Positions 15,708 through 25,328 of a stretch of 64,000 nt of DNA are shown here, piece after piece. How positions within the stretch are numbered: the stretch's first letter is position 1; each line of letters starts with the position of its first letter. Under the pieces are notes generated by a model. The model did not search any database. It saw only the letters and a program-made list of their open reading frames with translations, and had not been told where the DNA came from. Origin of the DNA: Shouchella oshimensis (lineage in GTDB: Bacteria; Bacillota; Bacilli; Bacillales; Bacillaceae_D); contig NZ_KV917380.1 of the NCBI RefSeq assembly GCF_002019765.1, positions 1,631,858-1,695,857 on the forward strand. Direction: 5' to 3'. A program made the position numbers and the translations under genes.

Positions 15708-17546
15708 ATGAATGTACGTGAAGATATAAGAAATATTGCGATTATCGCTCACGTTGACCACGGAAAAACAACCTTGGTTGACGAATTGTTAAAACAATCT
15801 GGCACATTCCAGCAGCACGAAACTGTTCAAGAGCGCGCGATGGATTCAAATGCTTTGGAAAAAGAGCGAGGCATTACCATTTTAGCAAAGAATACCGCGA
15901 TCAACTACGCGGATAAGCGCATAAATATTATGGATACGCCTGGTCACGCTGATTTTGGCGGTGAAGTTGAGCGTATTATGAAAATGGTTGACGGTGTATT
16001 GCTCGTCGTTGACGCGTATGAAGGCTGTATGCCTCAAACTCGCTTTGTTCTGAAAAAAGCGCTTGAGCAAAAGTTAACGCCTATTGTCGTTGTAAACAAA
16101 ATTGACCGTCCGGCAGCGAGAGCAGCTGAGGTGGTAGATGAAGTGGTTGACTTATTTATTGATTTAGGTGCAGATGAAGATCAGCTTGATTTTCCGGTGG
16201 TGTACGCATCAGCCATTAATGGAACATCTTCTTTAACGCCTGATAAACAAGAGGATTCAATGAAAGACTTGTTTAATACGATTATTGAGTCAATTCCTGC
16301 GCCGGTTGATAATAGCGATGAGCCACTTCAATTCCAAATTACGTTACTAGACTACAACGACTATGTAGGTCGTATCGGAATTGGACGAATTTTTAGAGGA
16401 ACAATGAAAGTCGGCGAACAAGTGGCATTAATGAAACTTGATGGTTCGGTTAAACATTTCCGTGTAACCAAATTATTTGGTTTCCTCGGGTTAAAGCGAG
16501 TGGAAATTGAGGAAGCAAAAGCTGGCGATCTTATTGCTGTCTCTGGAATGGAAGAAATTAACGTTGGTGAAACGGTTTGTCCGATTGACCATCAAGATGC
16601 TCTTCCTACCCTTAGAATTGATGAACCAACATTGCAAATGACCTTCTTAGTCAATAACTCGCCTTTTGCAGGAAGAGAAGGGAAATTCGTGACGAGTCGT
16701 AAGCTAGAAGAGCGTCTTAAATCTGAATTAGAAACAGATGTAAGCTTGCGTGTTGAAGACACAGATTCACCAGATGTATGGGTGGTTTCTGGTCGTGGCG
16801 AACTTCACTTGTCCATTCTTATTGAAAATATGCGTCGTGAAGGGTACGAGCTTCAAGTGTCTAAACCAGAAGTTATCATTCGGGACATTGATGGGGTTCG
16901 AAGTGAGCCTGTTGAACGTGTCCAAATTGATGTACCGGAAGAGTACCAAGGTGCGGTGATGCAATCAATTGGTGAGCGTAAAGGTGAACTTGTTAACATG
17001 ACAAACACTGGAACAGGACAAGTACGATTGGACTTCTTAGTTCCTGCTCGTGGGTTAATCGGTTATACAACGGAATTTTTAACACAAACACGCGGATATG
17101 GTATTATTAACCATTCCTTTGATTCGTATCAGCCAATGGTTGCTGGTCACGTTGGTGGTCGTCGTCAAGGTGTGCTTGTCTCAATGGAAACTGGGAAAGC
17201 AACTCAATACGGTATTATGGGTGTTGAAGATCGAGGAACGATTTTCCTTGACGCTGGTACAGAAATTTATGAAGGTATGATCGTCGGAGAGCATACCCGA
17301 GAAAATGATTTAACGGTTAATATTACAAAAATGAAGCAACAAACGAACGTTCGTTCAGCAACGAAAGATCAGACGGTTACAATGAAACGTCCAAGAATAT
17401 TAACTCTTGAAGAAGCATTGGAATATTTAAATGACGATGAGTATTGTGAAATGACGCCTGAATCCATTCGCTTGCGGAAGAAAATTTTAAATAAATCAGA
17501 GCGTGAAAGAGAAGAAAAACGTCGTAAGCTAGCTTCGAAATCTTAA
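15708..17546 (+). CDS. typA: ribosome-binding translational GTPase TypA/BipA
   Basis: A GTPase related to EF-G and LepA that binds the ribosome and supports 50S assembly, stress and cold growth. The P-loop HVDHGKTT is at residues 15-22; DTPGH and NKIDRP follow. The beta-barrel, two EF-G-like domains and a basic C-terminal domain ending in KKILNKSEREREEKRRK are all in place. 612 aa equals the family length. AAAGGAG lies eight bases before the ATG. It is followed 23 bases later by ylaH, as in B. subtilis. Confidence 0.96.
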   Translation: MNVREDIRNIAIIAHVDHGKTTLVDELLKQSGTFQQHETVQERAMDSNALEKERGITILAKNTAINYADKRINIMDTPGHADFGGEVERIMKMVDGVLLVVDAYEGCMPQTRFVLKKALEQKLTPIVVVNKIDRPAARAAEVVDEVVDLFIDLGADEDQLDFPVVYASAINGTSSLTPDKQEDSMKDLFNTIIESIPAPVDNSDEPLQFQITLLDYNDYVGRIGIGRIFRGTMKVGEQVALMKLDGSVKHFRVTKLFGFLGLKRVEIEEAKAGDLIAVSGMEEINVGETVCPIDHQDALPTLRIDEPTLQMTFLVNNSPFAGREGKFVTSRKLEERLKSELETDVSLRVEDTDSPDVWVVSGRGELHLSILIENMRREGYELQVSKPEVIIRDIDGVRSEPVERVQIDVPEEYQGAVMQSIGERKGELVNMTNTGTGQVRLDFLVPARGLIGYTTEFLTQTRGYGIINHSFDSYQPMVAGHVGGRRQGVLVSMETGKATQYGIMGVEDRGTIFLDAGTEIYEGMIVGEHTRENDLTVNITKMKQQTNVRSATKDQTVTMKRPRILTLEEALEYLNDDEYCEMTPESIRLRKKILNKSEREREEKRRKLASKS

Positions 17547-17569
17547 GATGAACGAAGGGGGGCAGGATT

Positions 17570-17920
17570 ATGCGAAACGGTGAAGAGATGGTACCTGTTG
17601 AAAACCTATCTTGGCTTATGCAGGCTACCTATGAGCAACCGTGGATTGGCTTTGTCGCATTTATCGCTACGACGTTGCTCACAGTTCTTGTTTTTAATTT
17701 AGGGTTTGCGCGAAAACTACCTGTTCTTAAAATGATTGTCGTTTATGTCATGCTGATCATTGGAAGCTTTGGGTTATGGTTTTTGGAATTTGTTTTTGGG
17801 GCACCAATAATGGCGGTTTTAGCCATTTCAGCACTTGTGCTAGGTATTTATCGATTTCGTTTGTTTATGCACCGAAAAGAAAAAGCGAGATCAGAAGAAA
17901 ATGGAGGGAGCGTTGGTTAA
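17570..17920 (+). CDS. ylaH: membrane protein YlaH
   Basis: A 116-aa protein with three predicted membrane helices (about 25-44, 53-72, 76-95) and charged ends. It matches YlaH by length and by position directly after typA. AAGGGGGG precedes the ATG with good spacing. Function unknown. Its 3' end overlaps the convergent ylaI by four bases. Confidence 0.8.
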   Translation: MRNGEEMVPVENLSWLMQATYEQPWIGFVAFIATTLLTVLVFNLGFARKLPVLKMIVVYVMLIIGSFGLWFLEFVFGAPIMAVLAISALVLGIYRFRLFMHRKEKARSEENGGSVG

Positions 17921-18120
17921 GGCCAATCGCTCTCTTCTTTTTGTGTATGTGGAACGGAGAAACTGCCGGTAGCTTTACGTTCATCTGTTCGTTTTGCAAT
18001 CCGTTGTTGGCAGCTGCTACACATGTACGTATGAATTGGTCGGTTACGGAGTTTTTTGGCAATGACACTATAGTCATCAATATCTTCAATACAGTCGCAT
18101 ATTACGCATTGTACTTTCAT
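17917..18120 (-). CDS. ylaI: zinc-ribbon protein YlaI (DUF2197)
   Basis: A 67-aa protein with two Cys pairs, CVIC (residues 5-8) and CSSC (34-37), that would bind one zinc. The spacing and the context between ylaH and the phoH-type gene match YlaI. The ribosome binding site before the ATG at 18120 is weak; no better in-frame start is seen. Function unknown. Confidence 0.8.
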   Translation of the reverse strand: MKVQCVICDCIEDIDDYSVIAKKLRNRPIHTYMCSSCQQRIAKRTDERKATGSFSVPHTQKEESDWP

Positions 18121-18319
18121 TTTGTCGTCTTAAAGACAGACACCTCACTTTACCCATATGGTACATCTAGTGTATCGAATAATAGAGCAAAAAGAAACTC
18201 CTACAATAATCAATAATCCTTCGTCTAAGTTGTGCGCTTTTTTCATACGATTAAGTAGAGAGGAAGCTTGCTTCTACTGAAAGGCAAATATATAACGCAC
18301 TTACTTAGGAGGCGTTTTT

Positions 18320-19657
18320 TTGACTAATGCCAAGAAAATGTATGTTCTTGATACGAATGTATTGTTACAAGACCCTTATTCAATCTATCAGTTTCAGCCT
18401 CATGAGGTTATTATTCCGGCAATTGTGCTAGAAGAAGTGGATTCAAAAAAGAAAAATATGGATGAGGTTGGTCGAAATGCACGAATGATTGCTCGTATAG
18501 TTGACCAATTAAGAGAAGGAGGTAAGCTTCATAAAGGAGTAAAGCTACACGAAGGAGGAACAGTTCGAGTTGAACTAAATCATCGTTCCTTCCAACATTT
18601 AAAGCATGTCTTTGCAGATATGACTAATGATAACCGTATTATTGCGGTTGCACTTAATTTACAAAATGAAGAAAAGGAAAAAGCGAACGGACGAGATGTC
18701 GTTCTTGTAAGCAAAGATGCTCTTGTACGGGTAAAAGCAGATTCGTTTGATTTGTTAACGGAAGATTTCCTAAATGATCGGGTGATCGAAAGTGACGAAG
18801 GATATAGCGGCTACAAGGATTGCTATACAAATCAAGCTGTGATTACGGCTTTTTATAAAGACGGTGAAATTGCAGTGGACAAATTAGAGGTAGAGCATCT
18901 TTATCCGAATCAATTTGTCATTTTAAAGGATTATTCACAAACTTCTAGTTCCGCAATTGGTAAAGTCGATTTACTTGGTAAAAAAATTAAACCGTTAATT
19001 GGTGAGCATGAACACATATGGGGGATAAAGCCACGAAATGCACAGCAGAAAATGGCTTTCGAATTGTTGTTACGAAATGACTTGCCACTTGTCACATTAG
19101 TAGGAAAAGCGGGTACAGGCAAAACGTTACTATCACTAGCGGCTGGGCTCTTACAAACGGAAGATTTGCATCTTTATAAAAAGCTGGTTGTTGCAAGACC
19201 GATCGTGCCTCTTGGAAAAGACATTGGGTATTTACCCGGAGAAAAAGAAGAGAAGTTAAAACCATGGATGCAACCAATCTATGATAATCTAGAGTTTTTG
19301 TTTGATACGAAAAAGCCTGGAGAGCTTGATCGCATTCTTGCTGGCCTTGGCTCTATCCAAGTGGAAGCATTAACGTATATTAGAGGAAGAAGCATACCCG
19401 ATCAATACATTATTATTGATGAAGCTCAAAATTTAACAAAGCATGAAGTGAAAACCATACTGACTCGTGTAGGAGAACGAAGCAAAGTTGTATTAATGGG
19501 AGATCCTCAACAAATCGATCATCCGTATCTTGATGAATATACAAATGGTTTAACATACGCAGTAGAGACGTTTAAAAATGAAGCGCTGAGCGGTCATATA
19601 AAGCTAGTAAAAGGTGAGCGCTCAGCACTTGCACAGCTTGCAGCCGATTTACTTTAA
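18320..19657 (+). CDS. ylaK: PhoH2-type protein: PIN ribonuclease domain fused to PhoH ATPase (YlaK)
   Basis: Residues 1-150 are a PIN domain (VLDTNVLLQDP at 9-19 with metal-binding Asp; further acidic residues at 39-49 and TNDNR near 102-106). Residues 230-445 are a PhoH ATPase with Walker A GKAGTGKT (262-269) and Walker B IIIDEAQ (364-370). PhoH2 proteins unwind and cut RNA in an ATP-dependent way. The start is TTG with AGGAGG five to eleven bases upstream; the next in-frame ATG is inside the first PIN strand. 445 aa is typical. Confidence 0.92.
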   Translation: MTNAKKMYVLDTNVLLQDPYSIYQFQPHEVIIPAIVLEEVDSKKKNMDEVGRNARMIARIVDQLREGGKLHKGVKLHEGGTVRVELNHRSFQHLKHVFADMTNDNRIIAVALNLQNEEKEKANGRDVVLVSKDALVRVKADSFDLLTEDFLNDRVIESDEGYSGYKDCYTNQAVITAFYKDGEIAVDKLEVEHLYPNQFVILKDYSQTSSSAIGKVDLLGKKIKPLIGEHEHIWGIKPRNAQQKMAFELLLRNDLPLVTLVGKAGTGKTLLSLAAGLLQTEDLHLYKKLVVARPIVPLGKDIGYLPGEKEEKLKPWMQPIYDNLEFLFDTKKPGELDRILAGLGSIQVEALTYIRGRSIPDQYIIIDEAQNLTKHEVKTILTRVGERSKVVLMGDPQQIDHPYLDEYTNGLTYAVETFKNEALSGHIKLVKGERSALAQLAADLL

Positions 19658-20166
19658 ATGAATGATAGCTGCTTTACGCGTTTAATCGCTGTTTGACTAA
19701 CGCCGTCAGCTACATAAAGGTGTACAGGTCCATCTTTATGTAGAGGCTTACCATTATCCGAGAATGCAGCAATTAAATAATCAGCTTTCTCTATTGGAAG
19801 TGTTACGTGTTGATTTTCCGTAGTTTCAACGACAATGGATTGTGCATCCTCATAAGGAGCGGCATTACGAATGAATGAACGTAAAGGCATTCCAAAAGAA
19901 CCGTTTATTAATTCTTGACGGTTATATTTAATGCGGTTCGAATCTCGATTTGGATTAGGTGGCTCTGACCCTTCAAGCATTTCCTTATCAAATTGTTGAG
20001 AGATCTTTTGAGTATAATGAATTAAATCATTTTCTTCTTCTAGCTGCAAATTTGATTCAAAGAATGTTGTTAAATCAATCTTTCGTTCATCAAAAATCCA
20101 AACGGTAGGATCGATAGTAAGTGGTTTCTTTACTTTACCAGAAATGAAAAACACAAATTCTTGCAT
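19654..20166 (-). CDS. ylaL: hypothetical protein YlaL-like
   Basis: A 170-aa soluble acidic protein with no motif I recognise. It lies convergent to ylaK (4-base overlap) and divergent from ylaN, the position of ylaL in B. subtilis. GGAGGGATTCC precedes the ATG on the minus strand. The symbol is a position-based inference; the sequence shows an N-terminal strand-rich part (FVFFISGK) and a C-terminal helix. Confidence 0.6.
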   Translation of the reverse strand: MQEFVFFISGKVKKPLTIDPTVWIFDERKIDLTTFFESNLQLEEENDLIHYTQKISQQFDKEMLEGSEPPNPNRDSNRIKYNRQELINGSFGMPLRSFIRNAAPYEDAQSIVVETTENQHVTLPIEKADYLIAAFSDNGKPLHKDGPVHLYVADGVSQTAIKRVKQLSFI

Positions 20167-20327
20167 GGAATCCCTCCAAAACTATGTACGATAGAGAAAA
20201 GTATACGCCTTCATTCGACATTTGTCACGATTGGAAACTTATCTCGTACAATGAAAATGATTGCATTTTCCGTCAAACACCTATACTATGGGAAGTAGGA
20301 TATGAACTCAGACGAGGAGGGGATAAT

Positions 20328-20606
20328 TTGACGTTACATGCTGTGACAAGCCAAAGTGAAAAAGCATATAGTTTACTTCAAGAGGATGCGGAAAAAATCC
20401 GTCAACTAATTGAGGTTCAGCTTGAAAACTTGACAATGCCGCAATGCCCCCTCTACGAAGAGGTTTTAGATACAAGAATGTTTGGTTTATCAAGGGAAAT
20501 TGATTTTGCCATTCGACTTGGGCTTGTTGAAGAAGAAAAAGGGAAGGGAATTTTGAGTGAGTTAGAACGAAAACTAGCTTTACTTCATGATTCTTCTCTA
20601 AAGTAA
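20328..20606 (+). CDS. ylaN: UPF0358 family protein YlaN
   Basis: A 92-aa protein containing the family block [16 protein letters not shown], almost identical to B. subtilis YlaN, which is essential under iron limitation and has been linked to Fur and iron homeostasis. The open frame runs back to 20184, but GAGGAGGGG sits seven bases before the TTG at 20328, and this start gives the usual length. The 144 bases upstream are therefore leader, not coding. In B. subtilis ftsW follows; here a terminator and pycA follow. Confidence 0.9.
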   Translation: MTLHAVTSQSEKAYSLLQEDAEKIRQLIEVQLENLTMPQCPLYEEVLDTRMFGLSREIDFAIRLGLVEEEKGKGILSELERKLALLHDSSLK

Positions 20607-20610
20607 CATA

Positions 20611-20639
20611 AAACCGGGACGCAGATGCGCCCGGTTTTT
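20611..20639 (+). terminator. terminator after ylaN
   Basis: An 11-bp stem with one bulged A (AAACCGGG and CGC paired with GCG and CCCGGTTT), loop AGAT, then T. Confidence 0.85.
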
Positions 20640-20725
20640 CTGAAATCAAATTTGTGCATATTAGTTGCGAAATTTAGAGAAATCAGTCAAAGTAAAGAGA
20701 AAAAATGGAGAGAGGGAATAAGGAG

Positions 20726-23700
20726 ATGAATGGATTACATACAATTAAGAAAGTTCTTGTAGCGAACCGTGGAGAGATTGCTATTCGTATTTTTCGAGCA
20801 TGTTCAGAATTAAACATTCGCACGGTTGCCATTTATTCGAAAGAAGACACAGGAGCTTTTCATCGTTATAAAGCAGATGAAGCGTACTTAGTTGGTAAAG
20901 GAAAAAAGCCAATTGATGCATATTTAGATATTGAAGATATTATTGCGACCGCTAAAGCAAATGATGTTGATGCCATTCATCCAGGCTATGGCTTTTTGTC
21001 AGAGAATATTGAATTCGCCAGACGTTGTAAAGAAGAAGGTATTTTATTCGTGGGTCCAGAGCTGGAGCACTTAGAGATGTTTGGTGACAAGATTCAAGCA
21101 AGAGAACAAGCTCTTAAAGCTGGCTTACCTGTTATTCCTGGTAGTGATGGACCGGTTAATGACTTAGATGAAGTGAAATCTTTTGCAGCAGACCATGGGT
21201 ATCCGTTTATTATTAAAGCCTCTTTAGGCGGCGGTGGTCGAGGAATGCGAATTGTTCGCGCTGAAGAAGAATTAAAAGAAGCATATGATCGGGCAAAATC
21301 AGAAGCTAAATCGGCTTTCGGGAACGACGAAGTGTATGTAGAGAAGTTTGTCGAACGTCCTAAACATATTGAAGTTCAAATCTTAGCGGACAAGCATGGC
21401 AATATTGTTCATTTACATGAAAGAGATTGTTCCGTACAGCGTCGACATCAAAAAGTAGTGGAGATCGCACCAAGTGTGTCGTTAACGGATGAAGTACGAA
21501 CGAATATTTGCCAAGCGGCAGTTGAGCTGATGGAAAACATCCAGTACGTGAACGCGGGAACGGTAGAATTCCTTGTGACGGACGATGGGGCGTTTTATTT
21601 CATTGAAGTAAATCCTCGTGTACAAGTTGAGCATACGATTACGGAAATGGTAACAGGAATCGATATTGTCCAATCTCAGCTAAAGATAACAGCAGGGTAT
21701 AAATTACATGAAAAAGAGATCAATATCCCGGCACAAAAGGATATTCATTTATTCGGGTATGCAATTCAATCACGGGTAACAACAGAAGATCCAGCTAATG
21801 GGTTTATGCCAGATACAGGACGAATTAATGCGTATCGTTCTAGTGGTGGTTTTGGTGTACGTTTAGATGCAGGGAATGGCTTCCAAGGTGCAGTTATTAG
21901 TCCGCACTATGATTCTTTACTTGTAAAAGTGTCTACGTGGGCATTGACGTTTGAAGATGCTGCGTTAAAAATGGTACGTAATCTTCGTGAATTTCGTATC
22001 CGCGGCATTAAAACGAATATAGCCTTTTTAGAGAATGTCGTGACCCATAAGAAGTTTTTAAATGGGGAATACAATACAGGCTTTATCGACCAAACACCAG
22101 AATTATTTGTCTTTCCAAAGGTTAAAGACCGTGGAACGAAAATGCTGTCTTTTATTGGAGAAACAGTTGTGAACGGGTATCCAGGCTTACAAAAAGGAGA
22201 AAAGCCGGTGTTTGATGCGCCGGTCTTGCCTGCCTATAATCGTCTTGACGAAGTGAAGCCAGGAACCAAGCAGCTATTGGATGAAAAAGGACCTGAAGGA
22301 TTGATTAAGTGGGTCAATGAACAGAAAGACGTTCTATTAACCGATACAACATTCCGAGATGCACATCAATCTTTACTGGCTACTCGTGTGCGAACGCATG
22401 ACTTGAAGAAAGTGGCAGAGCCAACTGCTCATCTTTTACCTGATTTATTCTCACTTGAAATGTGGGGCGGTGCTACTTTTGATGTAGCAATGCGCTTCTT
22501 ACATGAAAACCCTTGGGAGCGACTGCTCGTGTTAAGGGAAAAAGCGCCAAACATCTTATTTCAAATGTTGCTTCGTGCTTCCAATGCAGTTGGATACACG
22601 AGCTACCCAGATAATGTAGTATATGATTTTGTTCAAAAATCAGCTGAAGCAGGAATTGACGTATTCCGTATCTTTGATAGCTTGAACTGGGTTGAAGCAA
22701 TGAAACCAGCAATAGAAGCGGTTCGTGAAAGTGGGAAAGTAGCAGAAGTAGCAGTGTGCTACACAGGAGATATTTTAGACAAAAATAAAACTAAATACGA
22801 TTTACCTTACTATAAAAAGATGGCGAAAGAACTCGAAGCATCAGGTGCTCATATCTTGGCGATTAAAGATATGGCAGGGTTGTTAAAACCCGAAGCGGCG
22901 TACCAGCTTGTTAGTGAGTTAAAAGCGACCATTGATATTCCAATTCATCTCCATATGCATGATACAAGCGGTAACGGTGTATTCTCATATGCCCGTGCAG
23001 TAGAAGCAGGTGTGGACATTGTTGACGTTGCTGTTAGTTCAATGGCAGGTTTAACATCTCAACCAAGTGCAAACAGCCTTTATTATGCCCTTGCTGGAAC
23101 GGATCGTCAGCCGAAAATGAATATTGAGACATATGAGAAGCTGGATCAATTTTGGTATGATACACGTAAGTTTTATAGAGGGTTTGAAAGCGGTATGAAT
23201 GCACCACATACAGAGGTGTATGAACACGAAATGCCTGGTGGTCAATACAGTAATTTACAGCAGCAAGCAAAAGCGGTAGGACTGTATGAGAAATGGAATG
23301 AAGTGAAGAAAATGTACCGCACAGTAAACGACATGTTCGGTGACATTGTGAAAGTAACACCTTCTTCTAAAGTTGTAGGTGACATGGCTCTTTATATGGT
23401 ACAAAATGAGCTGACAGAAGAAGATCTTTATGAAAAAGGGGCAAGCTTAGATTTTCCTGATTCAGTAGTCGAGTTCTTCCAAGGCCAGCTTGGTAAACCA
23501 TATCAAGGCTTCCCAGAGGAACTTCAACGAATTATACTAAAAGGTAAAACCCCGATTGAAGGACGTCCTGGTGCAGCACTTGCGCCCGTTGATTTTAAAG
23601 AAGTAGGCGAGCAGCTGTTTAAAGAGCTTGATCGTCAAGTGACCAGTCATGACGTTCTATCGTATTTGCTGTATCCAAAAGTATTTAAAGAATATGAAGA

Positions 23701-24172
23701 GTTTAGTGAACGGTTTGGCGATGTGTCTGTACTTGATACGCCAACCTTCTTCTACGGGTTACACCTCGGAGAAGAAGTGGAGATTGTAATTGAGCAAGGA
23801 AAAACGTTAATCGTAAAATTAATCTCTATCTCTGACCCACAGCGAGATGGCACAAGAATTGTTTACTTTGAGTTAAATGGTCAACCTCGTGAAGTCAACA
23901 TTCTGGATTTAGACATTAAGTCAGATGCGGTATTGCGACCGAAGGCTGAGAAAAACAATGTAAATCATATTGGTGCATCAATGCCTGGCACCGTTGTGAA
24001 AGCACTCGTTTCTGAAGGGGATGAAGTGAAAAAAGGCGATCATCTTATGATTACCGAAGCAATGAAAATGGAAACAACCGTTCAAGCTGCTAAAAATGGA
24101 GTAGTAACAAAGGTTCATGCTAGAGATGGTGAAGCCATTTCTACAGGCGATCTATTAATTGAAATCGAATAA
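20726..24172 (+). CDS. pycA: pyruvate carboxylase
   Basis: A biotin enzyme making oxaloacetate from pyruvate and bicarbonate with ATP, refilling the TCA cycle. The order is biotin carboxylase (about 5-455, with the Gly-rich loop KASLGGGGRGMR and RDCSVQRRHQK), carboxyltransferase (about 530-800, LLTDTTFRDAHQS, CYTGDILD), an allosteric linker and a C-terminal biotinyl domain, with the biotin lysine in EAMKMETT about 35 residues from the end. Two in-frame starts exist; the ATG at 20726 gives 1148 aa, the same as B. subtilis, and the alternative at 20705 adds seven residues. The ribosome site (GAGAGGG) is closer to ideal for 20726. Confidence 0.96.
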   Translation: MNGLHTIKKVLVANRGEIAIRIFRACSELNIRTVAIYSKEDTGAFHRYKADEAYLVGKGKKPIDAYLDIEDIIATAKANDVDAIHPGYGFLSENIEFARRCKEEGILFVGPELEHLEMFGDKIQAREQALKAGLPVIPGSDGPVNDLDEVKSFAADHGYPFIIKASLGGGGRGMRIVRAEEELKEAYDRAKSEAKSAFGNDEVYVEKFVERPKHIEVQILADKHGNIVHLHERDCSVQRRHQKVVEIAPSVSLTDEVRTNICQAAVELMENIQYVNAGTVEFLVTDDGAFYFIEVNPRVQVEHTITEMVTGIDIVQSQLKITAGYKLHEKEINIPAQKDIHLFGYAIQSRVTTEDPANGFMPDTGRINAYRSSGGFGVRLDAGNGFQGAVISPHYDSLLVKVSTWALTFEDAALKMVRNLREFRIRGIKTNIAFLENVVTHKKFLNGEYNTGFIDQTPELFVFPKVKDRGTKMLSFIGETVVNGYPGLQKGEKPVFDAPVLPAYNRLDEVKPGTKQLLDEKGPEGLIKWVNEQKDVLLTDTTFRDAHQSLLATRVRTHDLKKVAEPTAHLLPDLFSLEMWGGATFDVAMRFLHENPWERLLVLREKAPNILFQMLLRASNAVGYTSYPDNVVYDFVQKSAEAGIDVFRIFDSLNWVEAMKPAIEAVRESGKVAEVAVCYTGDILDKNKTKYDLPYYKKMAKELEASGAHILAIKDMAGLLKPEAAYQLVSELKATIDIPIHLHMHDTSGNGVFSYARAVEAGVDIVDVAVSSMAGLTSQPSANSLYYALAGTDRQPKMNIETYEKLDQFWYDTRKFYRGFESGMNAPHTEVYEHEMPGGQYSNLQQQAKAVGLYEKWNEVKKMYRTVNDMFGDIVKVTPSSKVVGDMALYMVQNELTEEDLYEKGASLDFPDSVVEFFQGQLGKPYQGFPEELQRIILKGKTPIEGRPGAALAPVDFKEVGEQLFKELDRQVTSHDVLSYLLYPKVFKEYEEFSERFGDVSVLDTPTFFYGLHLGEEVEIVIEQGKTLIVKLISISDPQRDGTRIVYFELNGQPREVNILDLDIKSDAVLRPKAEKNNVNHIGASMPGTVVKALVSEGDEVKKGDHLMITEAMKMETTVQAAKNGVVTKVHARDGEAISTGDLLIEIE

Positions 24173-24183
24173 TCCTATTAAGC

Positions 24184-24212
24184 AAAAAAGCCGCCTAAGG
24201 GCGGCTTTTTTA
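24184..24212. terminator. bidirectional terminator between pycA and ctaA
   Basis: An 11-bp stem (AAAAAGCCGCC with GGCGGCTTTTT), loop TAAG. It serves both convergent genes. Confidence 0.9.
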
Positions 24213-25127
24213 GCTCTGCTTATGTCGGTTGACAAGCATGACCATGTAACAAAGTACAGTAAAGAGAAGGGAAATTAAAAGCGCATGGAAAATGCCAATC
24301 GTCAGTGTTGAATTCTGGGTAAAGACAACAGCAATCCCGGAAGCGGCTTGTCCAGCAACGAGAATAATCGTGAGTACCGAACAGAAAACTAGGACGGATT
24401 GTTTTTTATAAGCTTTCAATGTCCAAACAAATAAGATAAGAAGTAAAGTGACAAGGATCATTGCCGCAGCTCGGTGTAGCAGTTGCACAGCAATTGCATC
24501 GTGGAAGACACTGGGAATCAGCTCTCCATTACAAAGTGGAAAACCAGAACAAGCAAGGGTTGCATCTCGGTGCTTGACGTAGGCCCCAGTATAAATGGCA
24601 AGATACGAATAAATCGTTGTACCAATAACAAACCATTTGTATGACTTAGAAACAATTGGTACATAATGTCTTTTAGGGTTGCTGTCTTCAAATGCAAGTC
24701 TTGTTAATAAGACGACAGATGCAAAAGAGAGAGCTGAAAACCCAAAGTGCAGTGCCATAATGAGATCAGATTGACCGAATACAACAGCGCCTGCTCCAAG
24801 TAAACCTTGAAAAATAATCATGAAAACAGAAATAATTGCTAGAAATTTCGTTTCCGATAAATGCTTTAGTGTCCGCCATGACCAAATAGCCATGATAATA
24901 ACGAGCATCCCTACAATTCCTGCAATTAGGCGATGAGAGAATTCAATAACCGTTTCTGGTGGTGGATCAAGTGGTATAACTTGACCAAAACAAAGCGGCC
25001 AAGTTTGACCACATCCCTCGCCAGAGCCCGTATTTGTTACAACTGCTCCTTGGATGAGAACAAGGAGAACACCTAGTGAGGTGAATACGCCAAATCTTTT
25101 TAGTCCTTTATGCAATCGTTTCACCAT
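24210..25127 (-). CDS. ctaA: heme A synthase
   Basis: A membrane enzyme that oxidises the C8 methyl of heme O to the formyl of heme A for aa3/caa3 oxidases. Eight membrane helices can be drawn. The Cys pair of the first extracellular loop is C39/C46 in CGQTWPLC, with the conserved Glu/His segment IEFSHRLIAG at 61-70; a second Cys pair is in CSGFPLC. 305 aa is typical. It is divergent from ctaC with a 360-base gap. ctaB, which should supply heme O, is not next to it. Confidence 0.93.
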   Translation of the reverse strand: MVKRLHKGLKRFGVFTSLGVLLVLIQGAVVTNTGSGEGCGQTWPLCFGQVIPLDPPPETVIEFSHRLIAGIVGMLVIIMAIWSWRTLKHLSETKFLAIISVFMIIFQGLLGAGAVVFGQSDLIMALHFGFSALSFASVVLLTRLAFEDSNPKRHYVPIVSKSYKWFVIGTTIYSYLAIYTGAYVKHRDATLACSGFPLCNGELIPSVFHDAIAVQLLHRAAAMILVTLLLILFVWTLKAYKKQSVLVFCSVLTIILVAGQAASGIAVVFTQNSTLTIGIFHALLISLLFTVLCYMVMLVNRHKQS

Positions 25128-25256
25128 TCCTTCTATAAACTTGTTAAAAAGTATGATAAAGTTAGTATTGGGTCTTATAATGTACTTTCTCCATGATAAG
25201 AAAACGTACAGGGTAAAGTCAATTTTTCAGCTGCGAACAATTTTTGAAGATTGTAA

Positions 25257-25274
25257 ATGTGAAAATCATGTGAA
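25257..25274 (+). promoter_or_regulatory. tandem ATGTGAA half sites, ResD-like
   Basis: ATGTGAA occurs at 25257-25263 and again at 25268-25274, exactly 11 bases apart, that is, on one face of the helix. ResD sites in B. subtilis contain TTTGTGAAT-like half sites, and cta genes are ResDE-controlled there. The assignment here is inference. Confidence 0.35.
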
Positions 25275-25296
25275 CAAAAGGAATTTGATGAAACCG

Positions 25297-25328
25297 CCCA
25301 CATTTTCGGTTATAATCGAATATGTGGG
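25297..25328 (+). promoter_or_regulatory. 32-bp near-perfect palindrome over a TATAAT, upstream of ctaC
   Basis: The 32 bases are symmetric at 28 positions, with arms CCCACAT and ATGTGGG and centre TTATAA. A TATAAT lies inside (25311-25316), with TTGATG (25285-25290) 20 bases upstream as a poor -35. No T-run follows, so it is not a terminator. It looks like an operator overlapping a promoter. The rest of the 360-base gap between ctaA and ctaC holds no gene that I can support. Confidence 0.5.

Noticed and set aside
20184..20327. N-terminal extension of ylaN giving a 140-aa protein
   Set aside because: The TTG at 20328 has a strong ribosome site and yields the family length; the extension has no family similarity that I recognise.
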